DNA from: Bacteroidales bacterium
GTDB taxonomy: Bacteria > Bacteroidota > Bacteroidia > Bacteroidales > F082
Direction: 5' to 3'
DNA length: 19,074 nucleotides
Assembly (NCBI GenBank): GCA_020853175.1
Contig: JADYZK010000001.1
Location: 1-19,074, forward strand
Shown: piece after piece, positions 1 to 9,590 of the stretch
Layout: each line of letters begins with the position of its first letter
How positions within the stretch are numbered: position 1 is the stretch's first letter
Notes under the pieces: generated by a model
Seen by the model: the letters and a program-made list of their open reading frames with translations, nothing else
Told to the model about the DNA's origin: nothing
The model's database searches: none
Made by a program: the position numbers and the translations under genes

Positions 1-27
1 AAAAGTTCAGAATATATATTGCTAACT

Positions 28-2646
28 ATGAATGATTTATACCATCATTTTGCAGAAAAAACACAAGTGAAAATCTGGTTTTTGGCTTTAAAAACAATGT
101 ATTTTCTGTTGGCCTTCAGCTTTCTTGGCGGGTGCAAAACCGTTGAAAAAAAGTTGATTTTTGAACAAGACCTCAACGATGGGTGGAGATTTTCCGCAAT
201 AGATTCCACATCCTTTTTGCCGGCAACTGTGCCTGGCACCATCCATACCGACTTGCTAAACAACGGATTAATTTCAGACCCCTTTTATGGGTGCAATGAA
301 AAAAACTTGCAATGGATTGGCGAAAAAGAATGGTTGTATCAAACGCGTTTCGATGTAAACAAAGAAATTGTTTCTCGACAACACATCAAACTCGTTTTTG
401 AAGGCCTTGATACCTACGCAGAAGTTTTTCTGAATGGCCATCTGCTGTTGAAAGCCAACAATATGTTTCGCAGTTGGGAAGTGGATTGCAAGCCGCATCT
501 CAAAGAAAAACAAAATCTTTTAGAAATTCGTTTTTCATCTGCATATCAGCAATTTAAGACCGATTCCACCGCCCGTGGATTTGTGCTTCCGGGTGGGAAA
601 TGGATGTATGCACGAAAAGCAGCCTATCATTTTGGATGGGACTGGGGACCTACCTTTATTACAACCGGCATTTGGAAAAATATACACCTCACAGGATGGG
701 ACGACCTGCTTCCGATAGACGCTTTTGTGACCACTGAAAACATCAGCAAAGATGTTGCGAAGCTTAAATTACACCTGAGTTTAAATGCCGACAAACAAGA
801 AAATGTAAGTATAAGATTGAAAGATACTTCGACTGAAACTCTTGTGCTTCAACAACTTATCGAACTCAAGCCAGGAATCAATGACTATGCTGTGGATTTT
901 GAAATTCATCAACCAAAACTGTGGTGGTCCAATGGTTTAGGCGAGCCCAACCTCTACCATTGGCAAGTGGAGATAAAAACTTCCGACAAAAAAATCCATC
1001 AACAACAAATTATTTGCGGAATTCGCACCATCGAACTTGTTCAAGAGCCCGATGAAACCGGTGTTTCCTTTTATTTTAAACTCAATGGAATTCCCGTTTA
1101 TGCGAAGGGCGCCAACTATATACCGCAACACAGTTTTGTGACAGAAGTAACTGACAGCTCTTATGTTAGCTTAATCAAAGACGCAAAGTCTTCCAACATG
1201 AATTTTTTACGTATATGGGGCGGTGGAATTTACGAAAAGGATGAATTTTATTCACTTTGCGACCAAAATGGACTGTTGGTTTGGCAAGATTTTATGTTCG
1301 CCTGCGCGATGTATCCTGGCGACAGCACTTTTTTACACAACGTTCAGGAAGAAGCCATTGAACAGGTAAAGCGACTGAGAAAACATCCGAGTATTGCTCT
1401 TTGGTGCGGTAACAACGAAGTGGATGAAGCCTGGCACAATTGGGGCTGGCAGCAGCAATATCAAATGTCAGAGGGACTTCAAGATTCCATTTGGAAATCT
1501 TATAAGGAGGTGTTTCATCACGTTTTACCCAAAATTGTTGCCACTTATAGTCCTCATACACATTATGTTGCAAGTTCGCCACAAATTGGATGGGGCCATA
1601 AAGAAAGCATGACGCAAGGCGACTCGCACTACTGGGGAGTTTGGTGGGGGAAGGAGCCTTTTGAAAAATACCTTGAAAAAGTGCCGCGTTTTATGAGTGA
1701 GTTTGGCTTTCAAGCAATGCCTGCCATGGCTACCATCCGAACTTTTCAAAGTAAAGCTGAAGACAGTTTATTTTCGTCCGCATTGCTGTGTCACCAAAAG
1801 CACCCCACAGGATTTGAAACCATTTCCACTTATCTCGATCGGGAGGAGCTGAAACCCCAAACTCTGGAAGAATACATTTTTGCATCGCAAATTATTCAAG
1901 CTCAAGGCATTGGAATGGCCATTGAAGCGCAACGCCGATCGAAGCCACATGGTATGGGCTCGCTTTACTGGCAATTGAACGACGTATGGCCGGTTACCAG
2001 TTGGTCGGGTATTGATTTTCAAAATAACTGGAAGGCTCTCCAATACCGTATCAAGGAAGTGTTCGACGACGTTTTAGTGTCGGCCATCCGGGAAAATGAA
2101 ACCATTGAATTGTCACTTGTTTCAGATAAATTGGAAGATGTGCATGGTACATTTACGGTTGATTTAAAGCATTTTGATGGAACAAAAAAACGATTGTTGG
2201 AGCAAAAAATAACCCTCCTCAGCGGAGAAGTGCAACGATTTCCTTCTTTAAAATTGAATGACCTTCTTCCACATCATCAATATAATCAGTCATTTATAGA
2301 AGTCCACTTCATTTCCGACGACTCGAAAACGTATACTGATTTTCAAATGCTCTCGCCCTTGGGAAAGCTTCAGCTCCTGCCTTCTGAAGTTGATATTGAA
2401 GTTGAGCCCATCAGCAATGGATATGTTGTGAAGCTTTCTGCACAAGTGTTCACCGCTTTTGTTCAGCTCTATCTCAACGAATCTAACGCAGGTTTTAGCA
2501 ACAATTTTTTTCATCTTCACGCCGGTGAAATGCGAGAAATCATTTGTACAACAAATTTAAATCAGCAGGATTTTAAGGCACAACTTCAACACTTTCACCT
2601 CAACCGGTGGATTGAAAATAACAAAGCTGTAATTCCTCAAAAATAA
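28..2646 (+). CDS. GH2 beta-mannosidase, exported lipoprotein
   Basis: Glycoside hydrolase family 2 protein of the beta-mannosidase branch; it should release terminal beta-linked mannose, such as the Man-beta-1,4-GlcNAc core of N-glycans. Layout is the GH2 one: sugar-binding beta-sandwich, Ig-like domain, TIM barrel and C-terminal beta domains. In numbering from the ATG at 28, the acid/base Glu is about residue 464 (GNNE motif after HPSIALWC) and the nucleophile Glu about residue 558 (RFMSEFGFQ). The later SLYWQLNDVWPVTSWS stretch is typical of mannosidases. A lipobox (FLGGC) puts the lipidated Cys about 36 residues from this ATG. A GTG at 67 would give a more standard 22-residue signal peptide and may be the true start; a TTG at 19 and an ATG at 97 are also in frame, the latter leaving too short a signal. 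It lies 20 bases ahead of a GH92 gene, probably as an operon. Family and substrate class are well supported; the start is not. Confidence 0.92.
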   Translation: MNDLYHHFAEKTQVKIWFLALKTMYFLLAFSFLGGCKTVEKKLIFEQDLNDGWRFSAIDSTSFLPATVPGTIHTDLLNNGLISDPFYGCNEKNLQWIGEKEWLYQTRFDVNKEIVSRQHIKLVFEGLDTYAEVFLNGHLLLKANNMFRSWEVDCKPHLKEKQNLLEIRFSSAYQQFKTDSTARGFVLPGGKWMYARKAAYHFGWDWGPTFITTGIWKNIHLTGWDDLLPIDAFVTTENISKDVAKLKLHLSLNADKQENVSIRLKDTSTETLVLQQLIELKPGINDYAVDFEIHQPKLWWSNGLGEPNLYHWQVEIKTSDKKIHQQQIICGIRTIELVQEPDETGVSFYFKLNGIPVYAKGANYIPQHSFVTEVTDSSYVSLIKDAKSSNMNFLRIWGGGIYEKDEFYSLCDQNGLLVWQDFMFACAMYPGDSTFLHNVQEEAIEQVKRLRKHPSIALWCGNNEVDEAWHNWGWQQQYQMSEGLQDSIWKSYKEVFHHVLPKIVATYSPHTHYVASSPQIGWGHKESMTQGDSHYWGVWWGKEPFEKYLEKVPRFMSEFGFQAMPAMATIRTFQSKAEDSLFSSALLCHQKHPTGFETISTYLDREELKPQTLEEYIFASQIIQAQGIGMAIEAQRRSKPHGMGSLYWQLNDVWPVTSWSGIDFQNNWKALQYRIKEVFDDVLVSAIRENETIELSLVSDKLEDVHGTFTVDLKHFDGTKKRLLEQKITLLSGEVQRFPSLKLNDLLPHHQYNQSFIEVHFISDDSKTYTDFQMLSPLGKLQLLPSEVDIEVEPISNGYVVKLSAQVFTAFVQLYLNESNAGFSNNFFHLHAGEMREIICTTNLNQQDFKAQLQHFHLNRWIENNKAVIPQK

Positions 2647-2666
2647 AATCTTCTAAACCTACAATT

Positions 2667-5603
2667 ATGCGCTATCTTCTTTATCTAATGACAGTTGCTA
2701 TGATAACATTCACGTTTTCATGTAGCACCCAAGATCGCAAAAATGAAGCTTTCACCTACATTGATCCCTTCATTGGAACCGGCGGTCATGGCCACACCTT
2801 TCCAGGGGCGACAGTTCCATTCGGGATGGTTCAACTCAGTCCTCAAACCCGCCTCGATGGTTGGGATGGCTGTTCGGGATACCATTATTCTGATTCGGTG
2901 ATTTATGGTTTTGCACACACCGCGTTAAATGGCACCGGCGTAAGTGATTATGGCGACATTCTCATTATGCCCGTTGTAGGACCGGCTGTTTTTCTAAACC
3001 ACGAATATTGCTCTCCTTTCAAAAAATCGGAAGAAAATGCTCAAGCCGGATATTACAGTGTAAAGCTCGAAAAGCCACAAGTTTTTGCAGAGTTAACAGC
3101 AACGAAACGTGTTGGATATCACCGATATACTTTTCCACAATCCAATCAATCTCAGTTAATCATTGATCTGCAACACCGCGATAAGGTAGTTGAATCGTCC
3201 ATCGAATTTGTGAATGACAGCACGATACGCGGCATGAGAAGATCCACCAATTGGGCCAAGGACATGGTTTGGTATTTTTATATGGAGTTTTCAAAACCTT
3301 TCAGCCAAAAAGGAATTGCTGTCAACGACAGTTTAAATAGCGTTGCAACCCAAGCCAGTGGCACCAATATTAAAGCTTTTATTGGATTTAACACCACTGA
3401 AAATGAAATCATTGAAGTGAAAGTTGGTATATCCGCAGTTGATTTTAGAGGAGCTGAAAACAATTTAAAAAAGGAGCTTCCAAACTGGGATTTTGAAGAA
3501 ACAAAAGCAGCTGCCCAAAGCGAATGGAACAAGGAGATATCAAAAATTGATGTTCGAAAAGGAACCGAAGAACAGCTAAAGGTATTTTATACTGCTATGT
3601 ATCACGCTATGATTCAGCCTAATACGTTTATGGATGTGGATCATCGCTACCGTGCCATTGACAGAAGCATTGCTACTGCTGATGATTTTACCAACTACAC
3701 TGTTTTTAGTTTGTGGGATACTTTTAGGGCGTGGCATCCTTTGATGACCATTATTGAACAAAACCGGACCAACGACTTCATCAAAACCATGCTTAATATG
3801 TACGAAAAAGGCGGTTTACTTCCGGTTTGGGAGCTGGCCGGCAACGAAACCTATTGCATGATTGGCAACCATTCCATTCCGGTAATTACCGATGCCTGGA
3901 TGAAAAACATCAGGGGATACGATGGCGAAAAGGCCCTAAAGGCCATGCTCAACAGTGCCAACCAGAACCATTTTGGATTGGATGTTTACCGTGAAATGGG
4001 TTATATTCCGGGCGACAAAGAACATGAGTCCATTTCAAAAACTTTGGAATATGCCTACAACGATTGGTGCATTGCCATGATGGCCCAGCAATTGGGGCAC
4101 GACAGCATCTATCAAGAATACATCGTAAGAGCACAATCCTACAAAAATATTTTTGATACCGAAACCGGTTTCATGCGGCCGCGTTTGAATGGCGGCTGGC
4201 TACAACCCTTTGATCCCAGCGTGGTAGATTGGCATTTCACCGAAGCCAACTCCTGGCAGTACAGTTTCTTTGTTCCGCAAGATATTGCCGGCTTGGCTGA
4301 TTTGCATGGCGGAAAAGCAGCACTCGCCAACAAGCTCGATCAGCTTTTCACTACCGACATCGAAGTTGGAGGTCGCGACATGAAAGACATCAGCGGTTTG
4401 ATTGGTCAATATGCCCATGGCAACGAACCCAGCCCCCACATGGCATATCTGTACAATTATGTGGACCAGCCTTGGAAAACTCAAAAATATGTACGACAAA
4501 TAATGGATGATTTTTACAACTCAAATCCTGATGGACTAATTGGAAACGAGGACTGTGGACAAATGTCGGCATGGCTCATCATGAGTGCGATGGGCTTTTA
4601 TCCGGTTTGTCCGGGTCAACCCCAATATGCCATCGGAACACCATGGTTTCCAGAAATGAATATACAATTAGAAAATGGCAAATCTTTCCGCATCACCGCT
4701 GATAACCTTTCAAAGGAAAACATTTACGTTCAATCAGTTACATTAAATGACAAACCACATTCTTTAACAACATTGCAGCATTCTGAGATCATGGCAGGGG
4801 GACACCTTCATTTTGTGATGGGCAAAAACCCATTGACGCAATACCATTCTGAGTTGGAATCGTCCCCGACAAGTGCGATTCAAGAATCTTTGATTCTTCC
4901 GGTTCCTTTTATCATGGCTGATGATACCCGCATCAAAGACAAGCTGAAGGTGAGCATGGGAGCCATTGGGGCTGAGGCTGAAATTTATTACACCTTGGAT
5001 GGAACTGAACCGAAAACAAACAGCAATCGCTACCTACAACCCTTTGACATTGAGCATACTACAACAATAAAAGCCAAAGCCTATAAAAATAGTTTGGGAT
5101 GGAGTAAAACTACAGAAGCGCGATTTGTTAAAATGGACAGTCGCAGAACAATCGAGTTATTGATCAGCTATCATCCCAATTATCATGGGGGTGGTGCTGA
5201 CGCCTTGATTGATGGCATAAGAGGTTCTGAAAATTGGAGATTGGGTGGCTGGCAAGGTTATCAAGGCGTTGATTTTGAAGCCATTGTTGATCTGGGTCAG
5301 GAAGAACAACTTCACTCGCTTTCTGCAGGATTTGTTCAAGACATTCGCTCATGGATTTGGATGCCTAAAACGGTTACTTTTTCGGTTTCAACAGATGGGA
5401 AAAAATTCAAAAAATTGGCTGACCTCAGCCATAAAATTTCACCCGAAATTGAGGGCATTTTTAAACAAGATATTGGGCAGAAGATCAACGAAAAAGCTAG
5501 ATATGTTCGTGTTCAAGCAACCAATTTCGGAACGATTCCAAGCTGGCATTTAGGCTCAGGCGGTCAAGCTTACATTTTCATTGATGAAATCAATATTGAG
5601 TAA
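2667..5603 (+). CDS. GH92 alpha-mannosidase with C-terminal accessory modules, lipoprotein
   Basis: Glycoside hydrolase family 92, calcium-dependent exo-acting alpha-mannosidases of bacterial glycan-degradation loci. The N-terminus has a short signal ending in TFSC (Cys 19), a loose lipobox of the kind tolerated in Bacteroidota. The GH92 signature follows immediately (YIDPFIGTGGHGHTFPGA, near residue 32). Further family motifs are HGNEPSPH (Glu 587) and GNEDCGQMSAW (Glu 628, Asp 629), then GFYPVCPGQPQYAIGTPWF. The GH92 core ends near residue 735. At 978 residues the protein is some 200 longer than a plain GH92: residues about 770-830 contain YYTLDGTEP and resemble the chitobiase C-terminal (FN3-like) domain, and about 838-978 resemble an F5/8 type C (CBM32-like) carbohydrate-binding domain. 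It follows the GH2 beta-mannosidase by 20 bases, so the pair could act in turn on alpha- and then beta-mannosyl linkages. Linkage specificity cannot be read from the sequence. Confidence 0.93.
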   Translation: MRYLLYLMTVAMITFTFSCSTQDRKNEAFTYIDPFIGTGGHGHTFPGATVPFGMVQLSPQTRLDGWDGCSGYHYSDSVIYGFAHTALNGTGVSDYGDILIMPVVGPAVFLNHEYCSPFKKSEENAQAGYYSVKLEKPQVFAELTATKRVGYHRYTFPQSNQSQLIIDLQHRDKVVESSIEFVNDSTIRGMRRSTNWAKDMVWYFYMEFSKPFSQKGIAVNDSLNSVATQASGTNIKAFIGFNTTENEIIEVKVGISAVDFRGAENNLKKELPNWDFEETKAAAQSEWNKEISKIDVRKGTEEQLKVFYTAMYHAMIQPNTFMDVDHRYRAIDRSIATADDFTNYTVFSLWDTFRAWHPLMTIIEQNRTNDFIKTMLNMYEKGGLLPVWELAGNETYCMIGNHSIPVITDAWMKNIRGYDGEKALKAMLNSANQNHFGLDVYREMGYIPGDKEHESISKTLEYAYNDWCIAMMAQQLGHDSIYQEYIVRAQSYKNIFDTETGFMRPRLNGGWLQPFDPSVVDWHFTEANSWQYSFFVPQDIAGLADLHGGKAALANKLDQLFTTDIEVGGRDMKDISGLIGQYAHGNEPSPHMAYLYNYVDQPWKTQKYVRQIMDDFYNSNPDGLIGNEDCGQMSAWLIMSAMGFYPVCPGQPQYAIGTPWFPEMNIQLENGKSFRITADNLSKENIYVQSVTLNDKPHSLTTLQHSEIMAGGHLHFVMGKNPLTQYHSELESSPTSAIQESLILPVPFIMADDTRIKDKLKVSMGAIGAEAEIYYTLDGTEPKTNSNRYLQPFDIEHTTTIKAKAYKNSLGWSKTTEARFVKMDSRRTIELLISYHPNYHGGGADALIDGIRGSENWRLGGWQGYQGVDFEAIVDLGQEEQLHSLSAGFVQDIRSWIWMPKTVTFSVSTDGKKFKKLADLSHKISPEIEGIFKQDIGQKINEKARYVRVQATNFGTIPSWHLGSGGQAYIFIDEINIE

Positions 5604-5616
5604 AAAATCTACTCAA
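5596..5616. other. Inverted repeat at the convergent gene ends
   Basis: TTGAGT and ACTCAA are separated by 9 bases, overlapping the stop codon of the GH92 gene, in the 35-base gap before the convergent penicillin-binding protein gene. There is no T-tract after the stem, so it may be only a weak transcription end or an RNA-stabilising hairpin. Nothing else was seen in this gap. Confidence 0.25.
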
Positions 5617-5638
5617 AGATTCACCACAAACACCAAAT

Positions 5639-7906
5639 CTAAAAGTCGTCTTCGTTGATACTAGAGTTGTTGATATTTTGTTGGCGATCATACTCAACGC
5701 AATCGAAATCAACACTTACATCGGTCAAAGGCTTATCAAAATCACCTTGGCTGATGTTAAGCACCGGATCGTTGTAGATTTTTTGGATGTACAAGGCCCA
5801 AATAGGCAATGCCATATTGGCACCTTGACCCAACTTAATGCTTCTGAAATGTACGCTTCTATCCTCTGCGCCTGTCCAAACACCGGTTGTAATATCGGGG
5901 GTAAGCCCCATAAACCAGCCGTCAGATTGATTTTGAGTTGTTCCGGTTTTGCCGGCAATAGGATTTCGTAAATTATATTTTGAGCGCAAACGCACGCCGG
6001 TGCCGCTTTCAACAACACCTTTCATCAGTTGAATCATTTTATAGGCCGTCACTTCATCGAGTGCTTCTGACTGTTCTGGTGCAAAGCGTTCAACTAAATT
6101 GCCATTTTTGTCTTCAATTCGGGTGATGAAATAAGGTTTGATGAACACTCCTTTATTAGAAAAAGTATTCATGGCACCTACCATTTCACTTAATGTAATT
6201 TCAGGTGTACCAAGGGCAATTGCAGGAACAGGATCAATTGGCGAAACAACTCCCATTTTTCTTGCCATTTGAATGACCGACTCGGGAGGAAAACGTTTGA
6301 TGAGATAGGCAGAAATCCAGTTGTTGGAGTTGGCAAGAGCCCATTTCAAAGTCACCTCTTCGCCAATGCGCTCATTACTGGAGTTTTTAGGTTCCCAAAA
6401 AGTTCCGTCCCACAATTGAACGCTGTAACTGATATTGGGTACTTTGTAGCAAGGTGTATATTCACCTTCCTGCATGGCCAAAGTATAAAGGAACGGTTTA
6501 AAAGTTGAACCCACCTGACGGCGTGCCTGCGTGGCATGATCGTATTTAAAAAACCGATAATCAATACCGCCCACGTAGGCCCTCACTTGTCCGGTATGCA
6601 CATCCACAGACATGAGGCTGGACTGCAGATAAAATTTGTAATATCGGATTGAATCCATGGGCGACATGACGGTGTCCACCGAACCTTTCCACGAAAAAAC
6701 CCGCATCCTTGTTGGCGTATTGAATGCAAGCCGAATGGAATCCATCGGTGCGCCGGCCTTTTTCATGTAGCGATACCGATCGGTACGGCGCATGGCTTGA
6801 TCCATAATTTTCTCCACTTCACTTTTTATTTCAGAAGAAGGAAACACAAAAGGTGCATTAGATTGGTTTTTCCAATGGCTAAAAAAAGCAGGCTGTAATT
6901 CACCTCCAAGATGTTCACTCACAGCCTCTTCGGCATAGGTTTGCATACGTGAGTTGATGGTAGTATAGATTTTCAGTCCATCTTTGTAAATATCATAAGA
7001 ACTACCGTCCGCTTTTTTATGCTCGGCGGCCCAAGCTTTAAGCTCAGCTCTAAGAAACTCTCTGAAATACGTAGCCGATCCGCTGTTGTGGTCGAGCAAG
7101 CCAAAATGTGACATATTGAGAGGAATTTCGCTTACACTATCGCATACCTGCTGCGAGATGAAACCATATTCAGCCATTTTTTTCAGTACCAGATTCCGGC
7201 GTTGCAAAGCACGTTCGGGATTCCTGACCGGACTGTACCAAGTGGGCGCATTTACTACTCCGGCCATCAAAGCAGCCTCTTCGAGCAGCAATTCATCTGT
7301 TGATTTGCCAAAAAAGGTCAATGCAGCCGATTTAATACCAAAGGCTTGACTTCCAAAAGGCACTGTGTTGAGGTACATGGCCAAAATTTCCTCTTTTGAA
7401 TAGTTGCGTTCAAGTCGGGAAGCAGTGATCCATTCTTTGAATTTTCGCAACACCAACGCTGGAACGCTCATATTTTCGTCGCGTGGGAATAGATTTTTGG
7501 CCAATTGTTGGGTAAGAGTGCTGCCTCCGCCTTTGCTATTGCCGGTGAAAACACCATAAGCAACACGGCCAAGTGCTTTAAAATCAATACCTGAGTGTTC
7601 GGTGAAACGAATATCTTCAATGGACAGCAAGGCATTCACCAAATCGGGAGGCAGGTCGTAAAAATGGATGTTCGACCGATTCTCAATATGGTAGGTTCCT
7701 AAAACAACACCATCCGATGAAAAAATTTCAGAGGCTAAGTTGGTATCGGGATTTTCCAATTCTTCAAAACTGGGCATTTCGCCATACCAGCCTTTCGATA
7801 GTCCGAAAAAAAACATAAATACAGCTATGCCGATCGTAATAAAAGACAACCAGAAAACTGTAACCAATAGATTGTAGCTTTTATTTGATGTTTTTTGTTT
7901 TGTCAT
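5639..7906 (-). CDS. mrcA: Class A penicillin-binding protein (PBP1A-like), bifunctional
   Basis: Bifunctional peptidoglycan synthase that polymerises lipid II glycan strands and cross-links the stem peptides in the periplasm. Numbered from the ATG at 7906 (a TTG two codons upstream is in frame), a short basic cytoplasmic tail is followed by one transmembrane helix at about residues 12-36. The GT51 domain carries the catalytic Glu 97 in SIEDIRFTEHSGID and the GGGSTLTQQLAKN motif near 126-138. The transpeptidase domain has the active-site Ser 467 in STFK, the SNN motif at 527-529 and KTGT at 653-656. All catalytic motifs are intact and the 755-residue length is normal. The extreme C-terminus is acidic and Asn-rich. 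It is the last gene of a ricT-gldH-pbp series, 13 bases after gldH, so probably co-transcribed. Function is secure; mrcA is used by analogy. Confidence 0.95.
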   Translation of the reverse strand: MTKQKTSNKSYNLLVTVFWLSFITIGIAVFMFFFGLSKGWYGEMPSFEELENPDTNLASEIFSSDGVVLGTYHIENRSNIHFYDLPPDLVNALLSIEDIRFTEHSGIDFKALGRVAYGVFTGNSKGGGSTLTQQLAKNLFPRDENMSVPALVLRKFKEWITASRLERNYSKEEILAMYLNTVPFGSQAFGIKSAALTFFGKSTDELLLEEAALMAGVVNAPTWYSPVRNPERALQRRNLVLKKMAEYGFISQQVCDSVSEIPLNMSHFGLLDHNSGSATYFREFLRAELKAWAAEHKKADGSSYDIYKDGLKIYTTINSRMQTYAEEAVSEHLGGELQPAFFSHWKNQSNAPFVFPSSEIKSEVEKIMDQAMRRTDRYRYMKKAGAPMDSIRLAFNTPTRMRVFSWKGSVDTVMSPMDSIRYYKFYLQSSLMSVDVHTGQVRAYVGGIDYRFFKYDHATQARRQVGSTFKPFLYTLAMQEGEYTPCYKVPNISYSVQLWDGTFWEPKNSSNERIGEEVTLKWALANSNNWISAYLIKRFPPESVIQMARKMGVVSPIDPVPAIALGTPEITLSEMVGAMNTFSNKGVFIKPYFITRIEDKNGNLVERFAPEQSEALDEVTAYKMIQLMKGVVESGTGVRLRSKYNLRNPIAGKTGTTQNQSDGWFMGLTPDITTGVWTGAEDRSVHFRSIKLGQGANMALPIWALYIQKIYNDPVLNISQGDFDKPLTDVSVDFDCVEYDRQQNINNSSINEDDF

Positions 7907-7919
7907 TGCCAAATGTTAC

Positions 7920-8432
7920 TTAATTAGGATTCCTCTCAACATGTAGTCCAATATCGGTGATACCTTCCAGAACTTCCTCACGCATAGCATGTTGTACATC
8001 AAAAGTGTATTTACCCCGCAGTGGAAATCTGATAGATGGATTCAGCACGATCAAATTTTGTTTCAGTTTGCCATAGCCACTTCCCAACCATTTTCCGTAA
8101 GGGTCGGCCACAATACATTCAAGGGTATCGCGGGTGATGTTTCCGTTAGGAAATTGTGTTTCTAAGAAAAAATAAACGTTACTATAACGGTAGTTCATGT
8201 CGTTTCTTATGTGCATTGCAAACTGAAAAGTTGAGGTTGTATCATTAACCTCCATTTCGAAACGTAGTTTTTGATTTTTGTTCCACCCCTCATTGGGAAG
8301 TGCCTGCACATCGTCGTAGAAAAATTTTTTACCACATGATGTGAGGCCAACAACCGACAAAAACACGGCAAAAATAGCCCCGTAGGCTGCCATTTTCTTT
8401 AGCCTGAGCCAACCAAAAGAGTGGGTTGTCAT
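7920..8432 (-). CDS. gldH: GldH-type gliding motility lipoprotein
   Basis: Lipoprotein of the GldH family. In Flavobacterium johnsoniae GldH is needed for gliding, but the family also occurs in many non-gliding Bacteroidota, so presence alone does not prove motility. The protein has a signal peptide ending in the lipobox LTSC (Cys 33), then a mature region of about 138 residues with the family pattern FYDDVQALPNEGWNKN, FQFAMHIRNDMNYRYSN, DPYGKWLGSGYGKLKQN and a C-terminal QHAMRE...DIGLHVER. The ATG at 8432 overlaps the ricT stop codon by four bases (ATGA), which points to translational coupling and supports this start; an in-frame ATG at codon 14 would also leave a usable signal. The penicillin-binding protein gene begins 13 bases downstream. 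Family assignment rests on recognised sequence and on the ricT-gldH-pbp neighbourhood. Confidence 0.88.
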   Translation of the reverse strand: MTTHSFGWLRLKKMAAYGAIFAVFLSVVGLTSCGKKFFYDDVQALPNEGWNKNQKLRFEMEVNDTTSTFQFAMHIRNDMNYRYSNVYFFLETQFPNGNITRDTLECIVADPYGKWLGSGYGKLKQNLIVLNPSIRFPLRGKYTFDVQHAMREEVLEGITDIGLHVERNPN

Positions 8433-9568
8433 GACCTAATTTTCTTATTTTTCTTGGGTTTGTCGAAACGATTCAAGTCACCTTCGAGGATGCTGCTGCT
8501 CACTTCCGAAATCTCAGATTCTTTCATAAAAGCAAAATCTTCCAGTTTTTCAGGATATTCACCTTTGCTGTTTAAGGCTGAAATTTCTTTTACTTTATCA
8601 ATTGGCATCGCCAAAAGGTTGGCCCTATCGTTGGTGTAAGCATACCACATCAAACCTTTAAAGATGTCGCTTTTTTGAAAGAAAGCATCGCCTTTTTTTG
8701 TTTTGAGGATGGTGCGTTCGTCAGGAAAATCCTTGATGGCATCGGCGTAGGCATCAAATTCATAGTTGAGGCAACATTTTAATTTTCCGCATAGTCCAGC
8801 CAATTTTTGGGGATTGGGCGACAGTTGCTGCACGCGTGCCATGGTTGTTGAAACAGATTGAAACTCGGCCATCCACGAAGCGCAACACAGCTCGCGACCA
8901 CAGGAGCCGATGCCGCCCAGCTTGGCCGACTCTTGCCTCATTCCAATTTGGTGCATTTCCACCCTGATGTGAAATTCTTCGGCCATCCGTTTGATAAGTT
9001 CACGAAAATCAACGCGGTCTTCGGCAGTATAATAAAAAACGGCTTTGGTTTTATCGCCTTGATACTGAACATCATTGAGTTTCATGTTTAGGCGCAAATC
9101 ATAAATCAACTCCCGTGTTTTGCGAAGTGCAAGTTCTTCTTGTTCAATGGAGCTTACCCATTTTTCAACATCAGAAAGTTTGGCATGGCGATAGATTTTG
9201 TGCATTTCCTCGGGCTTAACCCTGTAATTTTTGCGCTCCATTTGCCTTTCAACAATTTCGCCAACGAGGGTAACAATGCCAATATCATGTCCGGCAGCCG
9301 CTTCAACGGCCACTATTTCACCTTCTTTGAGTTCGAGATCGGGGGTAAAAGTAAAAAAATCTTTGTGGTCGTTCTTAAAGCGCACTTCTGCAAACCGTGG
9401 TTTCGATTGTTGCAGCGGATCTTCAAAACCTTGAAGCCAATTGGTAGTATCTAATTTGCAACACTGGTGTTGATAAATATGGTCTTTGGGATTATATACA
9501 CGTGGAGCGCGGCAGCAACCTCTGGGGAGAAAAGTTTCACTGCCTTTGCCCTTTAGTTCATCATTCAT
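8429..9568 (-). CDS. ricT: RicT/YaaT-like PSP1 domain protein
   Basis: PSP1 C-terminal domain protein related to Bacillus subtilis RicT (YaaT), which with RicA and RicF forms an Fe-S complex that affects RNA processing and phosphorelay. The role in Bacteroidota is not established. The PSP1 core spans about residues 55-270, with KTKAVFYYTAEDRVDFREL, EMHQIGMRQESAKLGGIG and a Cys-rich segment: CGRELCC (Cys 223, 228, 229) and CGKLKCC (Cys 260, 265, 266). There are two further adjacent pairs near the N-terminus, Cys 18-19 and Cys 36-37, ahead of the PSP1 fold; all are candidate metal or Fe-S ligands. The Lys-rich C-terminal tail (residues 370-378) may bind nucleic acid. Its stop overlaps the gldH start by four bases, and a TAATTTTG -7 box lies 23 bases upstream of its ATG. 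RicA and RicF partners are not in this window. Confidence 0.9.
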   Translation of the reverse strand: MNDELKGKGSETFLPRGCCRAPRVYNPKDHIYQHQCCKLDTTNWLQGFEDPLQQSKPRFAEVRFKNDHKDFFTFTPDLELKEGEIVAVEAAAGHDIGIVTLVGEIVERQMERKNYRVKPEEMHKIYRHAKLSDVEKWVSSIEQEELALRKTRELIYDLRLNMKLNDVQYQGDKTKAVFYYTAEDRVDFRELIKRMAEEFHIRVEMHQIGMRQESAKLGGIGSCGRELCCASWMAEFQSVSTTMARVQQLSPNPQKLAGLCGKLKCCLNYEFDAYADAIKDFPDERTILKTKKGDAFFQKSDIFKGLMWYAYTNDRANLLAMPIDKVKEISALNSKGEYPEKLEDFAFMKESEISEVSSSILEGDLNRFDKPKKNKKIRS

Positions 9569-9590
9569 ATAAATATGTTTGTTAAAAGGA

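Noticed and set aside
4779..4799. His-Ser-Glu-Ile with two Gly in GH92 (near Glu 707), where many relatives appear to have Asp
   Set aside because: I cannot map this position with certainty onto the catalytic residues of a characterised GH92, and Glu may be allowed here, so I make no claim of altered catalysis.
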